From contig MNCI01004374.1 in NCBI GenBank assembly GCA_015680685.1, forward strand, positions 516,298 through 578,297: a stretch of 62,000 bases of DNA, read 5' to 3'. The DNA comes from Gnetum montanum (Eukaryota > Streptophyta > Gnetopsida > Gnetales > Gnetaceae). Made by a program: the position numbers and the translations under genes. Below the pieces are notes generated by a model. The model saw nothing but the letters and a program-made list of their open reading frames with translations. It was not told the DNA's origin and did no database searches. Positions 47,245-58,025 of this stretch are shown here, piece after piece (position 1 is the first letter of the stretch; the number at the start of each line of letters is the position of its first letter).

Positions 47245-49830
47245 ATGGCATCAAAGAGAATTTCTCAAGTAGGTGGATCATCATAATCAAAAAATAAGTC
47301 CCAAAGAGAAGATTGAGAATAGCTACAACAACATCAAGTAGAACAAATAACAAAAGCCACACATGCAACTAGACCTTTAAGGGAGGAACCTAAGGTGGAA
47401 TTTGTCCAACAAGTTTCCACTACAAGAATGGAGCATTCTAGGCAAGATGAAGTGCTTAAAATTAAGCCAAGCTTTTAGGTTACACTTATAAAGGCTTTCC
47501 TAGAGAATTTCTAAGGAAAGATAAGCATGATTCTAAAAAAATCAAACTTCGAATCATTCTTGAAGTTTACACCTGAGGAGGTATGTGCATAATTGTAGGC
47601 ATCTCCAATTTAGCCCATCATTTTCATTGGTGTAGAATGATACCTTGGTGAAATATATCTTTTTTGGAATAATCACCAAGTAGATGTAACAATGAAGAGT
47701 AAGGATATTAGCATTTCCTACTCAGTGAAGGCTATAGTAGAAGCCTTGGGATTGCCCAATGTGGGGGCAAAGCTTGTAGATGTATCAATTCAATCTGATA
47801 CAAAGGTTAAGAAAGAATGAACCTAGAGATACTATAGTCTTAACCATAAGGAGTAAAATTCCCTAACTAAGGAAAATAAGATATACTTCAAGATAGTAAT
47901 GTACCACCTAAACTCAATGATATCCTAGCAAGATCACATCATTCTCTATTAGGTTTTGTGTGGCTCTCAACAAAAAAATTATTTATTAATGTACCTTAAT
48001 TAATCTTATTAAATATTGAGAAGAAATTTAAAATAGAACAAGAAAGATAGGAAGATACTCTTCTTTCCTTGCTTAATTTTAAAATTATGCAAAAGGGAAG
48101 TAATTATCCACTACACCAATGACATACTCCAAAGAGATCCTAATACATCATGATAGAAAATAATAAAGAAGAAGATATCCTTCAAGTTCTAAGAGGATGC
48201 ACCACCACCAACTGAGAATACTATAGACATGAAAGAATGCATAAGACAACTAAGGGAGTAGCAACAACAACAAGAATCTATCTATCACTTGGCCATTAGT
48301 CATATTAATGAGATTATAAGAGCCATTAGCTAAATATTAGAAGATCTAGAAAACATCTTTTCCATGCAAACATGGCATTGCTATCTTGGTAGACATCTAA
48401 GTATTTTTAGGAATTGGATCCAAGGGAATGACTACATCCCAGCATGAAGAAGTATTGGAAACATTGATGGATACTAGCATACAAATCCAAAAATATTCAA
48501 TATCCCATAAGTTATATTAGCTATCCAGTTATTACAACTAGAAATAAGGAGCAAGCTTCTAGTAGTAGAATTGTAGCTTTAAAAGGATACCAACATTTAT
48601 CAATGGTTGATAGTCAATGTTATAGTACTCAAAGCCTTCTTATAAGAATAAGTCATCCTTTGACAATATCTAACATGGACTGAAGTCTTCCACAAGCTTT
48701 AGGAAAGATAAAGCAAGGTCAAGGAGGAGAAAGGAAATTTTTTTTGAAATGCAACATTATCAAATGGAATGTTGCATAGGAAAAATAATTATCTCATCTA
48801 GGGACACTAGGAGAATAAGAACATGACTAAAGAAAGTCATCAATTATGTAAGATATATGAGTTGAAGGAACAAATGAAGGAATACTTTAGGTACCAGTAG
48901 GAGAAACTTGTCATGGTAAGCCAAGATGTTAAAAGATTGACAACTAAAAGTAAAAATATTTTAATGGAGGAGATGTAAGCCATTAAAAAAAAGTCAACCA
49001 TTGAGATCATCACTTGGAATAATTAAATGTTAGAATATGAAAAGATGTCAAAATATTATAGGGACTATCTAGGCATGTTGAAAGAGGTAAATGAAAAGGA
49101 AATCTAATTAGCTAAGGAAAACATGAACAACACCCTCTAGTAGCTCCAACAATGAGGATACATATGGAAACCCATTCTTTGGTTGACTAAATGCATATAA
49201 TAGCTCCAAAAATGAGGATACATAATGGCTCACATGAAGAAGCTATAGATAGAAGAGATGATAGAATAGAAGGATCTTATCAACCTTCATTATGTAAACC
49301 TCATAATGTTGACTTCTAGATGACTATGGTCAAAGTTGGAAAAGTAAGTAGATAGCTCATACCCCTTATTTGATGCTAAGTTGAAGATTTATAAAGAGAC
49401 CAAGAAAAATCTAAAAGTGGATAATGCCAAGTTTAAGGTTTTTAAAGAAAAATTTAAAGATAAAAAATTTATCATAGAGAACCTAAATAGGAGGATGAGT
49501 GATCATTAGAGGTAGGAAAACATCATGCAATCATTCAACATCACACATAAGCAATTCTTAGCCTATTTTGTCAACATCAAAGAGCTATTCCCTACTTTTT
49601 CTTACCCTTGGAATGTGCCAATACCATCAAATTTAGGCAATGCTTCCTAAAGCATTAATGATTCTAGAAGCAAAAAGGAAAATATGAAGGCATTGTTAGA
49701 TGTCTTCAAAATTTTAAAAGAAATAGTAGTAATATTGGGGTAGCCAAGATAGCTAGTAAAACTAAGGTAGGAGGAATAAACACTAGAACCACATAAGCCA
49801 CCATCTCTTAGCACCATCTAGAGCATCTAG
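47245..49830 (+). pseudogene. Coiled-coil ORF of family B, plus copy
   Basis: Starts at ATG 47245 (MASKRISQVGGSS) and reads for long stretches in one frame broken mainly by TAG/TAA. N-terminal half: ESFLKFTPEEVCA, then YLGEIYLFWNNHQVDV, then SVKAIVEALGLPNVGAKLVD (47540-47790). A conserved block near 47890-48110 (YFKIVMYHLNSM, then NKKDRKILFFPCLILKLCK) matches B-minus. C-terminal half: long amphipathic E/K/Q-rich helices, about 48200-49500, probably a coiled coil. About 2.6 kb, like the minus copy. It stands downstream of integrase, where Athila-type elements carry an env-like ORF, but no membrane segment is obvious. Role unknown. Confidence 0.6.
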
Positions 49831-51100
49831 CTTGGGCTAATATTTGTACATAATAGCTAGTTTAATTTTTATAATGTGTCTAAATTTTATTGACTCCAAT
49901 TGTAAGCACTTGAATAATTTTGTTATACTATAGAACTCATGTTGTAGTTAATTAGTATTCAATTCCATACTTAATTTTGTAGTCAATTGAGTCCCACTTT
50001 TGTTCACTCTAGGATGCAGTTTTAGTCAAACATGAGGATATGATAAATAATACAATTAGTTAGTTGTGTTAACAAGTATGTGTCAATGCATAAATATTAA
50101 TGTATTTTTTTTCTTTACCTATATAATTTCACATACCCACTACATTTATTGTAATTTTTAGTTATTTTCTTATCTAGACTCCTATAGTTTCACATTATAG
50201 AAGTTAGAATTTTCTTCTTGAAGTACCTACATTATGGATTAAATAGATTGTATAAAGTTCTATTTGAGTGTATTATATATCTAGACACATTTTCATGGTG
50301 TTAATAAAATTAAGATCTATTTCCTCCATTACAAAAATTGGACTAGCATTATGATTTATCTTCTTGCACTTTATTATTAATTTTCATTTCCTTTCCATGC
50401 TATTAGCTAAGTAGTTTATTATTCAATACTATATTAAACAAGCATAAGCATAACCACTTCAAGCATAATGTACTAGCATTTTGTAATCCCAATAATGAGT
50501 ACTCATCCAATAACATTTATACATGTTCAAGATGTATGAAAAAGGATAGAAATGGAAGATCTATGATTAGGCTAGTTTAGATTACTTCTTCACATTTATA
50601 TTAATTATTTTAATATTTTAAATATCTTAATAATAATAAACACCTATCATATGCCTCAATCATCCTTAACCTTATTAAATGAACTAACACAAGTGAAATT
50701 GGAAAGATAAAGATCCCCATATTAGTGCTCAATCATTTAAGACATCCATCTAGTTCTAAGTTCAAGGAGTCAATAAGCTCCTAAGTGAATACTTGTGATT
50801 TGTATGGTTGGATATAGGGGACTCTCATTGCTCATTAGTAGTCAAGGCCCAACATTAATGCTACTTTGGAATAATCATTAGATACTATCTAGAAAAACAC
50901 CCTTGACCAAATTACTTTAATCTAGTAGGAAAAAATCAAAGTCAATGACCTACAAATACAAGAAATGACTCATGAAATGGAACTTTCTACCCCTAGTTAT
51001 GTCAATATTATCATGTTGATAGTTGGTCATCCTTAGAATGAAGTGGAGAAGTAAGAAATAATCATGTGGAGCCTACATTAATATACTCCATTAATGATCC
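49831..51100 (+). mobile_element. LTR-like promoter region, B-plus
   Basis: Counterpart of 6280-7230 (minus). It has the TATA-like CTATATAAT at 50119-50127 in TTACC-ATATAATTTCACATACC context, then CCCACTACATTTATTG. Further right ATGTTCAAGATGTATG and a segment reading CTAAGTGAATACTTGTGATT are shared too. If this is the 3' LTR of B-plus, the 5' LTR is missing. Confidence 0.5.
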
Positions 51101-52721
51101 ATTCCATAGGCTTCCTAAGCAAATTTAGCTTTGAAAATAAGAACAAAAGAAAATATTTCTTTTATCAAGAAAATTCTCAAAATATAATTTCAAGCTCAAC
51201 TCATAATTATTCCAAGGATCTTAGAGACCACATATGTCTATTCTTAATCCTCAACTAGTTACCATGGAGCCAAAGCTTAAGACAAGACACTTATAGGAGA
51301 TTCTTTGAACCTATCTCAAGTGCTCTCCCTTGCATCTCACTTAATTTTCCCTATACAAGCTCTCAAGAGATCATCTTTCTCTCTTTGTCCTAGCCTCTTT
51401 CTTTAAGACTAACCTTCCCTCTTCTAATTAGCATCTCCATTAAAACTAACCTTCTCTCTTCTAGTTAGCCTCTCCATTGAGACTAACCTTGTCTCTTCTA
51501 ATTAGCCTACTTAGAATCTTGGACTATCTCTATTTATTCCTTTACCTTCATAGAAAATGTTTTTGGTCATCATGTGGCCTTATTTTTTGGTAGCAAACAA
51601 ATGTTTGAAAGTGGTTTGAAGTAGTTGGGATTACATGGGTGTAGTAGTTGGGATAAAGAATTTTTCAACAACCACCAACTCATATTCAACATCCCAACAT
51701 CCATCATTTCAAGGTTAACATTACAATAAGCATCCCCATCAAAGTTTATAACCACACCTTTAACCTTATTCTCTTGATGTGTGAACTATTCAATTTCATG
51801 TCATAAATTATTTACATAAATATATTAAGAATTGCACAAGGGTTGGGTGATATCTTCATCAAACAACAACATTCACATTGTTTGATCATGATAGAAAACA
51901 CCATGATGGAATAAAGAAAAAGTTCCAAGAAGTAAATGCAAAGCTAGAGATCCTTTGAACCCACTACACTAGGTAATGTGATGTTATAGAGGATCTAGAA
52001 AAATTAATGATAGATTATTGGGAGCTTAAGAAGAAGGTTAGAACATTTGATGTTGGAAGAAAATTCTAATATTATTTTATCATGATCTCAAAACATCGAT
52101 GATCATATCCTTGAATTATACTTAACCATATGAACTAAGAGCAACAAAAGTATAAATGAGAAAATAGTAACTTATGATCAACACTTAATAATCTAGAAGG
52201 TCCACTAGTCTAGTCTAAAGATTATGATCAAGTCACTTGCAAATATTTTTGATTTGTATAGTTAAGCATACCAACTACTCATTGCTCATTACTTTGAATA
52301 GAGAACTTGATAGGAAGAAGGCTTTAATTTTATAGAAAGATGGCTTTCAAATTTGAATATTAAATTTTCAAATCTTCCTATAAAATGAATGTCATCTTCC
52401 TATCAAACTTTGAAATATTTATTTTCAAATTTTAAATGTAAAATAAATAAATAAATAACTTTAACCATTATTTAATGTGTTGAAAAAATATATGTGTTAA
52501 GTTTTCCAAACTTTAGAAATAATTAACATTTAAAGTTTAAAACTACATTGAAAAGTAAATCAGAGTCACCATTCAGAAGTCCTCTGCTTGTAAACACTTG
52601 GGATGAATCAAAAATTCTAGTAAAGCATAGGTAAGACAATAGAGATAATAAACACAATATGCAAATCCAGATGTGTAAACATTTTCCTCTTTTAAGATAG
52701 CCAACGACCAAAAATAAGGTG
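51101..52721. other. Unassigned region between B-plus and element G
   Basis: No gene that I can support. It contains a three-copy 37-bp repeat (51402-51512). A 45-bp stretch at about 52225-52290 (CACTTGCAAATATTTTTGAT then TTGTATAG and CTCATTGCTCATTA) resembles 50785-50845, so part may be a second copy of the outer B-plus end. Confidence 0.45.
51402..51512 (+). repeat. Three-copy 37-bp tandem repeat
   Basis: ACTAACCTTCTCTCTTCTAG plus TTAGCCTCTCCAT-type units begin at about 51408, 51445 and 51482, differing at a few bases. Confidence 0.85.
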
Positions 52722-53194
52722 TGTTAGAGTATGGTGTGATGACTCGAATTCTATTTTTGGTTTTCTATCATTACATTGTACCATAAGTTAAAGGTTCAAC
52801 TATTACAAAAGTTGAAGAGTTGACCATTACAAAGGTTAAAAGGTTGACCATTACAAAAGTTGAATAGTCATCCATTACAAAATTTGAATAGTTGGCCATT
52901 ACAAAAGTTGAAAGATTGACTGTTACGGAAGTTAATGAGTCGAAAATTGAAGGGACATTATTTTCTCTCCCTTTTATGTAGACACCCTTTACACTCTCCT
53001 TTTTCAATGATCACCCTTTGTGGGGATCACTCCCCTATAGTATACTCTCAATATCTAATATGATGAATTAACTCTCTACTTTTTCCCATGATTTTTATCT
53101 TGATTTTTGGTTTTTATGTAAATTTTGTGTGTGTTATTGTTTTGATTTCTATTTTTCATTAAGTTCATGTTTTTCTCATTTTTATTTTTCTATA
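52722..53194 (+). mobile_element. LTR 1 of Copia derivative G
   Basis: Starts TGTTAGAGTATGGTGTG and ends TTTTTCTATA just before a primer-binding site. 473 bp. Contains about six units of the 24-bp minisatellite (52793-52951). The start and end sequences recur at 54041/55582 and 56406/56850. Confidence 0.85.
52793..52951 (+). repeat. 24-bp minisatellite in LTR 1 of element G
   Basis: Six full units and a part, typical form GGTTGACCATTACAAAAGTT plus GAA. The 78-codon open frame seen on the minus strand across it is a by-product of the 24-bp (three-divisible) period. Confidence 0.9.
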
Positions 53195-53196
53195 AT

Positions 53197-53209
53197 TGGT
53201 ATCATAGCC
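53197..53209 (+). other. Primer-binding site 1 of element G
   Basis: TGGTATCATAGCC against the canonical initiator tRNA-Met site TGGTATCAGAGCC: one mismatch. Two bases separate it from the end of LTR 1. Confidence 0.9.
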
Positions 53210-54040
53210 AAATTTAATTTTGATGATGATAACTATGAAATATGATATTCTGTTTTTGGATTGCAACACCAAATTTTTGCTATTGTAGGCCAAGTTAAGG
53301 TAGGCATGAGTTGGATTGGAATTTTGGAGAGGTTTGGGCTTGAATCATCATTCCCATATTGTTTTCACAAATTGGATGTTTGATTGCTTTGTTGTTGGTA
53401 GCTATTATTGTTGTTGAAGATGTGGATGCATTTTACTTACCTAGGACTTATCCACACGTGTACTCACATTGATCTATGCTTTTGCTGAAGGTGAACTCTC
53501 TCACATCTAAGGAAATGAAGCTTTTAGAATGGAAGCTAGTTGTAGGTGATGTTTTTTTGGGCACCTTCATGCTCTCAATTTCTTTGAATCATGGTGGCAA
53601 ATTGAGTGTAGATCTTGGGGATGGCTGTTGTTACAATTGTGTTCACAACTTTTGGATTCATATCTCTTGCATCTCAAGGAACTTTGATCATTGGAATGTT
53701 GTTCTTCTATTTGATTTAGGGTGTTGACATTAAGCATATGGTTATTATCAAGGCTTTTAAAGAAGGAATTTTGTTGAAGGGACTTCTTCATGGACATAGC
53801 ATTAGTAAATTGGAGTTTTTTGAGCACTGCATTTATTGGGAAGAAAAAGAGAGTTAATCTCAATGAAGTTGGTACTCATGATAACATGATAAAGTTACTT
53901 TTTGTTGCCAAGTTTGAGCATTGCTTGGACTTGGTGTTTCTTGTTGAGTTTTTTTATCATTTTTTGTGAAAGAGGTAGAGACCTTTTTTCGAAGATTGAA
54001 GATCTATTCCTTGTAAAGGAATTTGTGTCATGGTGGAGAT
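53210..54040 (+). pseudogene. Internal region 1 of Copia derivative G (chimeric pol remnant)
   Basis: About 0.83 kb, far too short for a full element. It begins with a gag-start-like NFDDDNYEI. From about 53720 to 53960 comes the rearranged block also found in internal region 2: an RNase H piece (KAFKEGILLKG), then an integrase zinc-finger piece (ISKLEFFEHCIYW), then the RNase H C-terminus (VGTHDNM-KLLFVAKFEHCLD plus L). The 83- and 91-codon open frames at 53476-53727 and 53902-54177 cover parts of it; the second runs into the LTR. The element depends on others for enzymes. Confidence 0.65.
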
Positions 54041-55582
54041 TGTTAAAGTATGGTGTGGTTACTTGCATTTTATTTTTGGTTTTCTACTATTACATTGTAC
54101 CAAAAGTTGAAGGGTTGATTGTTACAAAAGTTGAAGATTCAACTGTTATAGAAGTTGAAGGATCAATTATTACATAAGATAAAGGGTCGACCATTATAGA
54201 AGTTAAAGGGTCAATCATTATAGAAGTTGAAGAGTTGACCATTACAGAAGTTGAAGGGTTAGCCATTACGAAAGTTTAAGGGTCAACCGTTATAGAAGTT
54301 GAAGAGTCAGCCATTACAAATGTTAAAAGGTTCATCATTACAAAATTTTAAAGATCAATCATTGAAAAAGTTGATGGGTCGACCATTACAGAAGTTGAAG
54401 GATCCACCCTTACAAAAGTTAAAGGGTTGACCATTACAGAAATTGAAGGGTTGACCATTACAAAAGTTGAAAGCTCGACCATTATGAAAGTTGAAAAGTT
54501 AGCCATTATAGAAGTTGAAAGGTTGATCGTTATGAAAGTTGAAGGATCAACCATTATGGTAGTTGAAAGGTCAGCTATTACGGAAGTTGAAGGGTATGTT
54601 GTTACAGAAGTTGAAAGGTGTGCTATTATAGTAGTTGAAGGGTTGACCATTATGGAAGTTGAAGGGTCAACCATTACATAAGTTGAAGGGTTAATCATTA
54701 TAGAAGTTAAAGGGTTGACCATTACAAGCCATTAGAGAAGTTGAAGGGTTAGTTATTATAAAAGTTGAAGGATTAGCTGTTATAGAAGTTGAAGGGTCAA
54801 CCATTACAAAAGTTTAAAAGATGATCATCATAGAATTTAAAGGGTTGATAATTATAGAAGTTAAAGAGTCAACCATTATAGAATTTGAAGCATTGACCAT
54901 TACAAAAGTTGAAAAGTTGATTGTTATAGAAATTGAAGGGTTGGCCATTACTGAAGTTAAAAGGTCGAGTGCTACAAAAGTTGAAGAGTCAACCATTATA
55001 GAAGTTGAAGGGTTGGCTATTACCAAAGTTGAAGGGTCAATCATTATTGAAGTTAAAAGGTTCACCGTTATAGAATTTTAAGAGTCAACCATTATAGAAG
55101 TTGAAGAGTAGGTTATTATAGAAGTTAAAGGGTTAACTATTACAAAAGTTGAAAGGTTGATTATTACAAAAGTTGAAGGGTTAGTTTTTATAGAAGTTGA
55201 AGGGCCAACTGTTACAGAAGTTGAAGAATCAACCATCACAGAAGTTAAAGGGTCAATCATTACAAAATTTGAAGGGTAGACTATTATAGAAATTAAAGGA
55301 TCAACCATTATGAAAGTTGAAGGGTCAACTGTTACAAAAGTTGAAGGGATGTTGTTTTCTCTTCCTTTTATGTAGACACCCTTTTCACTTCCCTTTTGTG
55401 GGATCACCCTTTGTAAGAGCACTCTCCTATGGTACACTCTCAATCTATCATCTAATGAATTAGCTCTTTACTTCTACTTGTGGTTTTCATCTTGATTTGG
55501 GATTTTCATGTACATTTTGTGTATGTTACTATTTTGATTTCTATTTTCCTATGTTCATTTTTCTTATTTTTATTTTTCTACA
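54041..55582 (+). mobile_element. LTR 2 of Copia derivative G, with expanded minisatellite
   Basis: Starts TGTTAAAGTATGGTGTGG and ends TTTTTCTACA. At 1542 bp it is over three times as long as LTR 1 or LTR 3, wholly because of the minisatellite at 54112-55345. It is shared between the two internal regions, as in tandem arrays formed by recombination between LTRs. Confidence 0.85.
54112..55345 (+). repeat. 24-bp minisatellite, about 51 copies, in LTR 2 of element G
   Basis: Units such as GGGTTGACCATTACAGAAGT plus TGAA repeat with a strict 24-bp period for 1.23 kb, with one short irregularity near 54721-54735. Because 24 is a multiple of three, both strands stay open over hundreds of bases and give octapeptide repeats (ITKVEGS-type on plus, MVNPSTS-type on minus). 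I regard those open frames as artefacts. Confidence 0.95.
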
Positions 55583-55584
55583 AT

Positions 55585-55597
55585 TGGTATTAGAGCC
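55585..55597 (+). other. Primer-binding site 2 of element G
   Basis: TGGTATTAGAGCC, one transition from the initiator tRNA-Met site, two bases after LTR 2. Confidence 0.9.
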
Positions 55598-56405
55598 AAG
55601 TTTGATATTGACGATGGCAATAGTGAAATATGATAGTCTACTTTTGGATCACAACACCATATTTTTGCTATTGTAGGCCTGAATTGAGTTGGAATTTTTG
55701 AGAGTTTTGGGCTTAGATCATGGCTACCATGTTGTTTTCGTGAATTGAATGTTTGATTGCTCTATTTCTAGTAGATATCATTATTTTAAAAATGCTGATG
55801 CATTTTACTTGCCTGGGAGTTATCTGCACATGTACCCATGTGGATTTGCGCTTTTAGCAAAGCTAAACTCTTTCACAAAGCTTTCAGGATGGAAGCTAGT
55901 TGTGGTGATTTTTTTTGGGCACTTTCACACTCTCGATTTCTTTGCATCATGATGGAAAATGGAGTGTAGATCTTGGGGATGGCCATTGTTATAATCTATT
56001 CATAGCTTTTGGATTCATTCCTTCTACATCTCATCTCAAGGAACTTTGATCACTAGAATGTTGTTCTTCTATTTGATTTAGGATGTTGTTGCTGAGTATA
56101 TTACTATTGCTAAGGATTTTAAAGAATCCATTTGGTTGAAGGGATTTCTTGATGGGCACAACATTAGTAAATTGGAGTTCTGTGAGCACTACATTTTTGG
56201 AAAGCAGAAAAGAGTTCATTTTAGCAAAGTTAGTACTCATGATAACATGACCAAGTTACTTCTTGTTGTCAATTTTAAGAATTTCTTGGACTTGGTTGGT
56301 ATTTCTTATTAAATTCTTTTATTTTTTGTTGTGGAAGAGGTGGACACCTTTTGTCGATGATTAGAGATCTATTCCTTGTAAGGAAATTGATGTCAACATG
56401 GAGGT
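55598..56405 (+). pseudogene. Internal region 2 of Copia derivative G (chimeric pol remnant)
   Basis: About 0.81 kb, colinear with internal region 1. The rearranged block is better preserved here (56085-56310): VAEYITIAKDFKESIWLKG, the middle of Copia RNase H; then LDGHNISKLEFCEHYIFGKQ plus KRVHF, the zinc-finger end of Copia integrase; then VSTHDNMTKLLLVVNF and NFLDLVGIS, the C-terminus of RNase H. A piece of integrase thus sits inside RNase H. RT and most of integrase are absent. The minus-strand frame at 56031-56240 is a shadow. Confidence 0.7.
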
Positions 56406-56850
56406 TGTTAGAGTATGATGTAGTGACCTGAATTCTATTTCTAATTTTCTACCATTACAATGTACCAGAAGTTAAAGGATTAGCTATTATAGAAGTTGAA
56501 GAGTTCACTATTATAGAAGTTCATGGTGAAACTCACTCAAATCGTTTGTTTCCGCTCCATCAGAGTCGTGGGGAATCTCTCGAACTATTAAAAATTATAG
56601 AAGTTAAAGGGTCAGCTATTATAGAAGTTAAAGAGTTGGAAGTTGAAAAGACATTTTCTCTCTATGTAAACACCTTTTTCACTCCCTTTTTTCAGGTATC
56701 ACCCTTTATGAGGATAATTCCCTTGTAGTACACACTCAAAGAATCAATGAATTAACTTTGTACTTCCTTTGCCTGTGGTTTTCATCTAGGGTTTCCACGT
56801 ACATTCCATGTGTGTTGCTATTTTATTTTTCTTAATTTTATTTTTCTATA
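56406..56850 (+). mobile_element. LTR 3 of Copia derivative G
   Basis: Starts TGTTAGAGTATGATGTAGTG and ends TTTTTCTATA. 445 bp. Its minisatellite has only four to five units and is split by a 66-bp foreign-looking stretch (56525-56590). No primer site follows, as expected for the last LTR. Confidence 0.8.
56477..56655 (+). repeat. 24-bp minisatellite in LTR 3, interrupted
   Basis: Two units (56477-56524), then unrelated sequence 56525-56590 with several CpG sites (AATCGT, TCCGCT, GTCGTG, CTCGAA), then further units to about 56655. The surrounding LTR is CpG-poor. Confidence 0.8.
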
Positions 56851-56859
56851 AGGTGGCGT

Positions 56860-58007
56860 TGATGCATAAATTTTGGATGCACCAACACCAAGAAAGAAAA
56901 CTCATTTTAGGAGACTACTGCCTAGGGTGCCTCCCATATGGGTACGGAAACCCAAGAATAGTCTTAACTAGAGAGGGCTACATGGCCTTTTGCAAATAAT
57001 AAACTAAAAAAAACTTATAATTTAAATTAAATAATTATATTTAATATAATGAGTAAAGAAATGAATTTTCCTTGGTCCTGCTGATGCTATTGGTCCGTGA
57101 CTATCGATGGTGTCCACTGTTGGGCAGGCAGACCATGATCGTCGCGAATGAGGGAGAAAGAGAGAAAGAGAGAGTACCCACTGTAGTCTACACAAGGAAG
57201 AAATTGTGGTCCTCAAAGCTTGTCACCGTCTATCACCTTTTGTGCACCATCATAGAGAGTAAGATTGTGCACCCACATCTACACCATGAAAACAAGTTGC
57301 CAGCCCAAAGAAAATCACACGTCTCACATCCTACACATGGGTTGCAGTACCTGCATTGTTGCAGACAGAAAGAAGAGAGAGAACCCTCCTACCATTGTTG
57401 AGAAGATCTACAAGGATCTAATTTTGAGCCACTGGCTCCTACTTTGGACCCTCCTTGAAGATCAGCCAGAAGCTTGTAAAGAAAAGGAAAGAAAGGAGGA
57501 AACTACTATCTCTAGAGAGGAAGCTACCCCTCAAGACTGATAGAAAGAGTCCTTTTGGATTGATTAGAAGAGCCTACCTCTTTTGGAGACCCCTCTAGGA
57601 TTTTATGTTTCTTTTTTTCAGACCCCCACTAGTTTTATAACCACTGTGACCATTCATAATGATGCCCATGTTTCATGTAATGGATATAGAAATTGCTACC
57701 ACTTCTTGCGTAATAATGTCCATGTTCTCCAATTTAAGTTTCCACCATGTTTGTAACTTCTGAAACACCTACCACTAATGTCTACAACTGCCACCATCAA
57801 TGACCACCACCTGGTAGTTTAAATATCCACTACATCCATAACTTCTGAAACGTCTACTACTAATGACCATAACCATTATAATTAATGACCACCACCTAGT
57901 AATTTAAATGCCCACTACTCGCATGATTTTTACTGTGGTTATTAAGAGAGAGATAGAGACGTTGATAATCATGGACCCATGAGAGCATGGGAGTGTTGAC
58001 ATCAACA
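56860..58007 (-). mobile_element. 3' LTR of gypsy element E
   Basis: On the minus strand it begins TGTTGATGTCAACA right after a polypurine tract and would end TTTATGCATCA near 56860, about 1.15 kb. It is richer in G+C and CpG (for example ATCGTCGCGAATG near 57137) than its surroundings, which fits a younger insertion. It contains an 85-bp duplication. The two overlapping plus-strand frames at 57072-57401 and 57265-57540 lie inside this LTR and have no similarity that I recognise, so I do not call them. Confidence 0.6.
57755..57924 (+). repeat. 85-bp tandem duplication in LTR of element E
   Basis: AACTTCTGAAAC at 57755 and 57840 start two copies that both run through ATGACCACCACCT-GTA-TTTAAAT. 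About 12 differences. Confidence 0.85.
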
Positions 58008-58025
58008 CTTAGCCCCCAAACTTTT
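58008..58025 (-). other. Polypurine tract, element E
   Basis: Minus strand AAAAGTTTGGGGGCTAAG directly before TGTTGATGTCAACA. Its position fixes the orientation of E and the start of its 3' LTR. Confidence 0.65.

Noticed and set aside
53476-54177. Plus-strand frames rich in hydrophobic residues, considered as membrane protein genes
   Set aside because: They overlap the chimeric Copia remnant in another frame and run into the LTR; the colinear second copy does not keep the same frames.
54348-54722. 124-codon minus-strand open frame with octapeptide repeats
   Set aside because: It is only the 24-bp minisatellite read in one frame; both strands are open for the same trivial reason.
55078-55443. 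121-codon minus-strand open frame
   Set aside because: Same minisatellite plus LTR flank; no independent coding evidence.
57072-57540. Two overlapping plus-strand frames of 91-109 codons in a GC-richer stretch
   Set aside because: They fall inside the LTR of element E on the opposite strand and show no recognisable domain; GC content alone explains their length.
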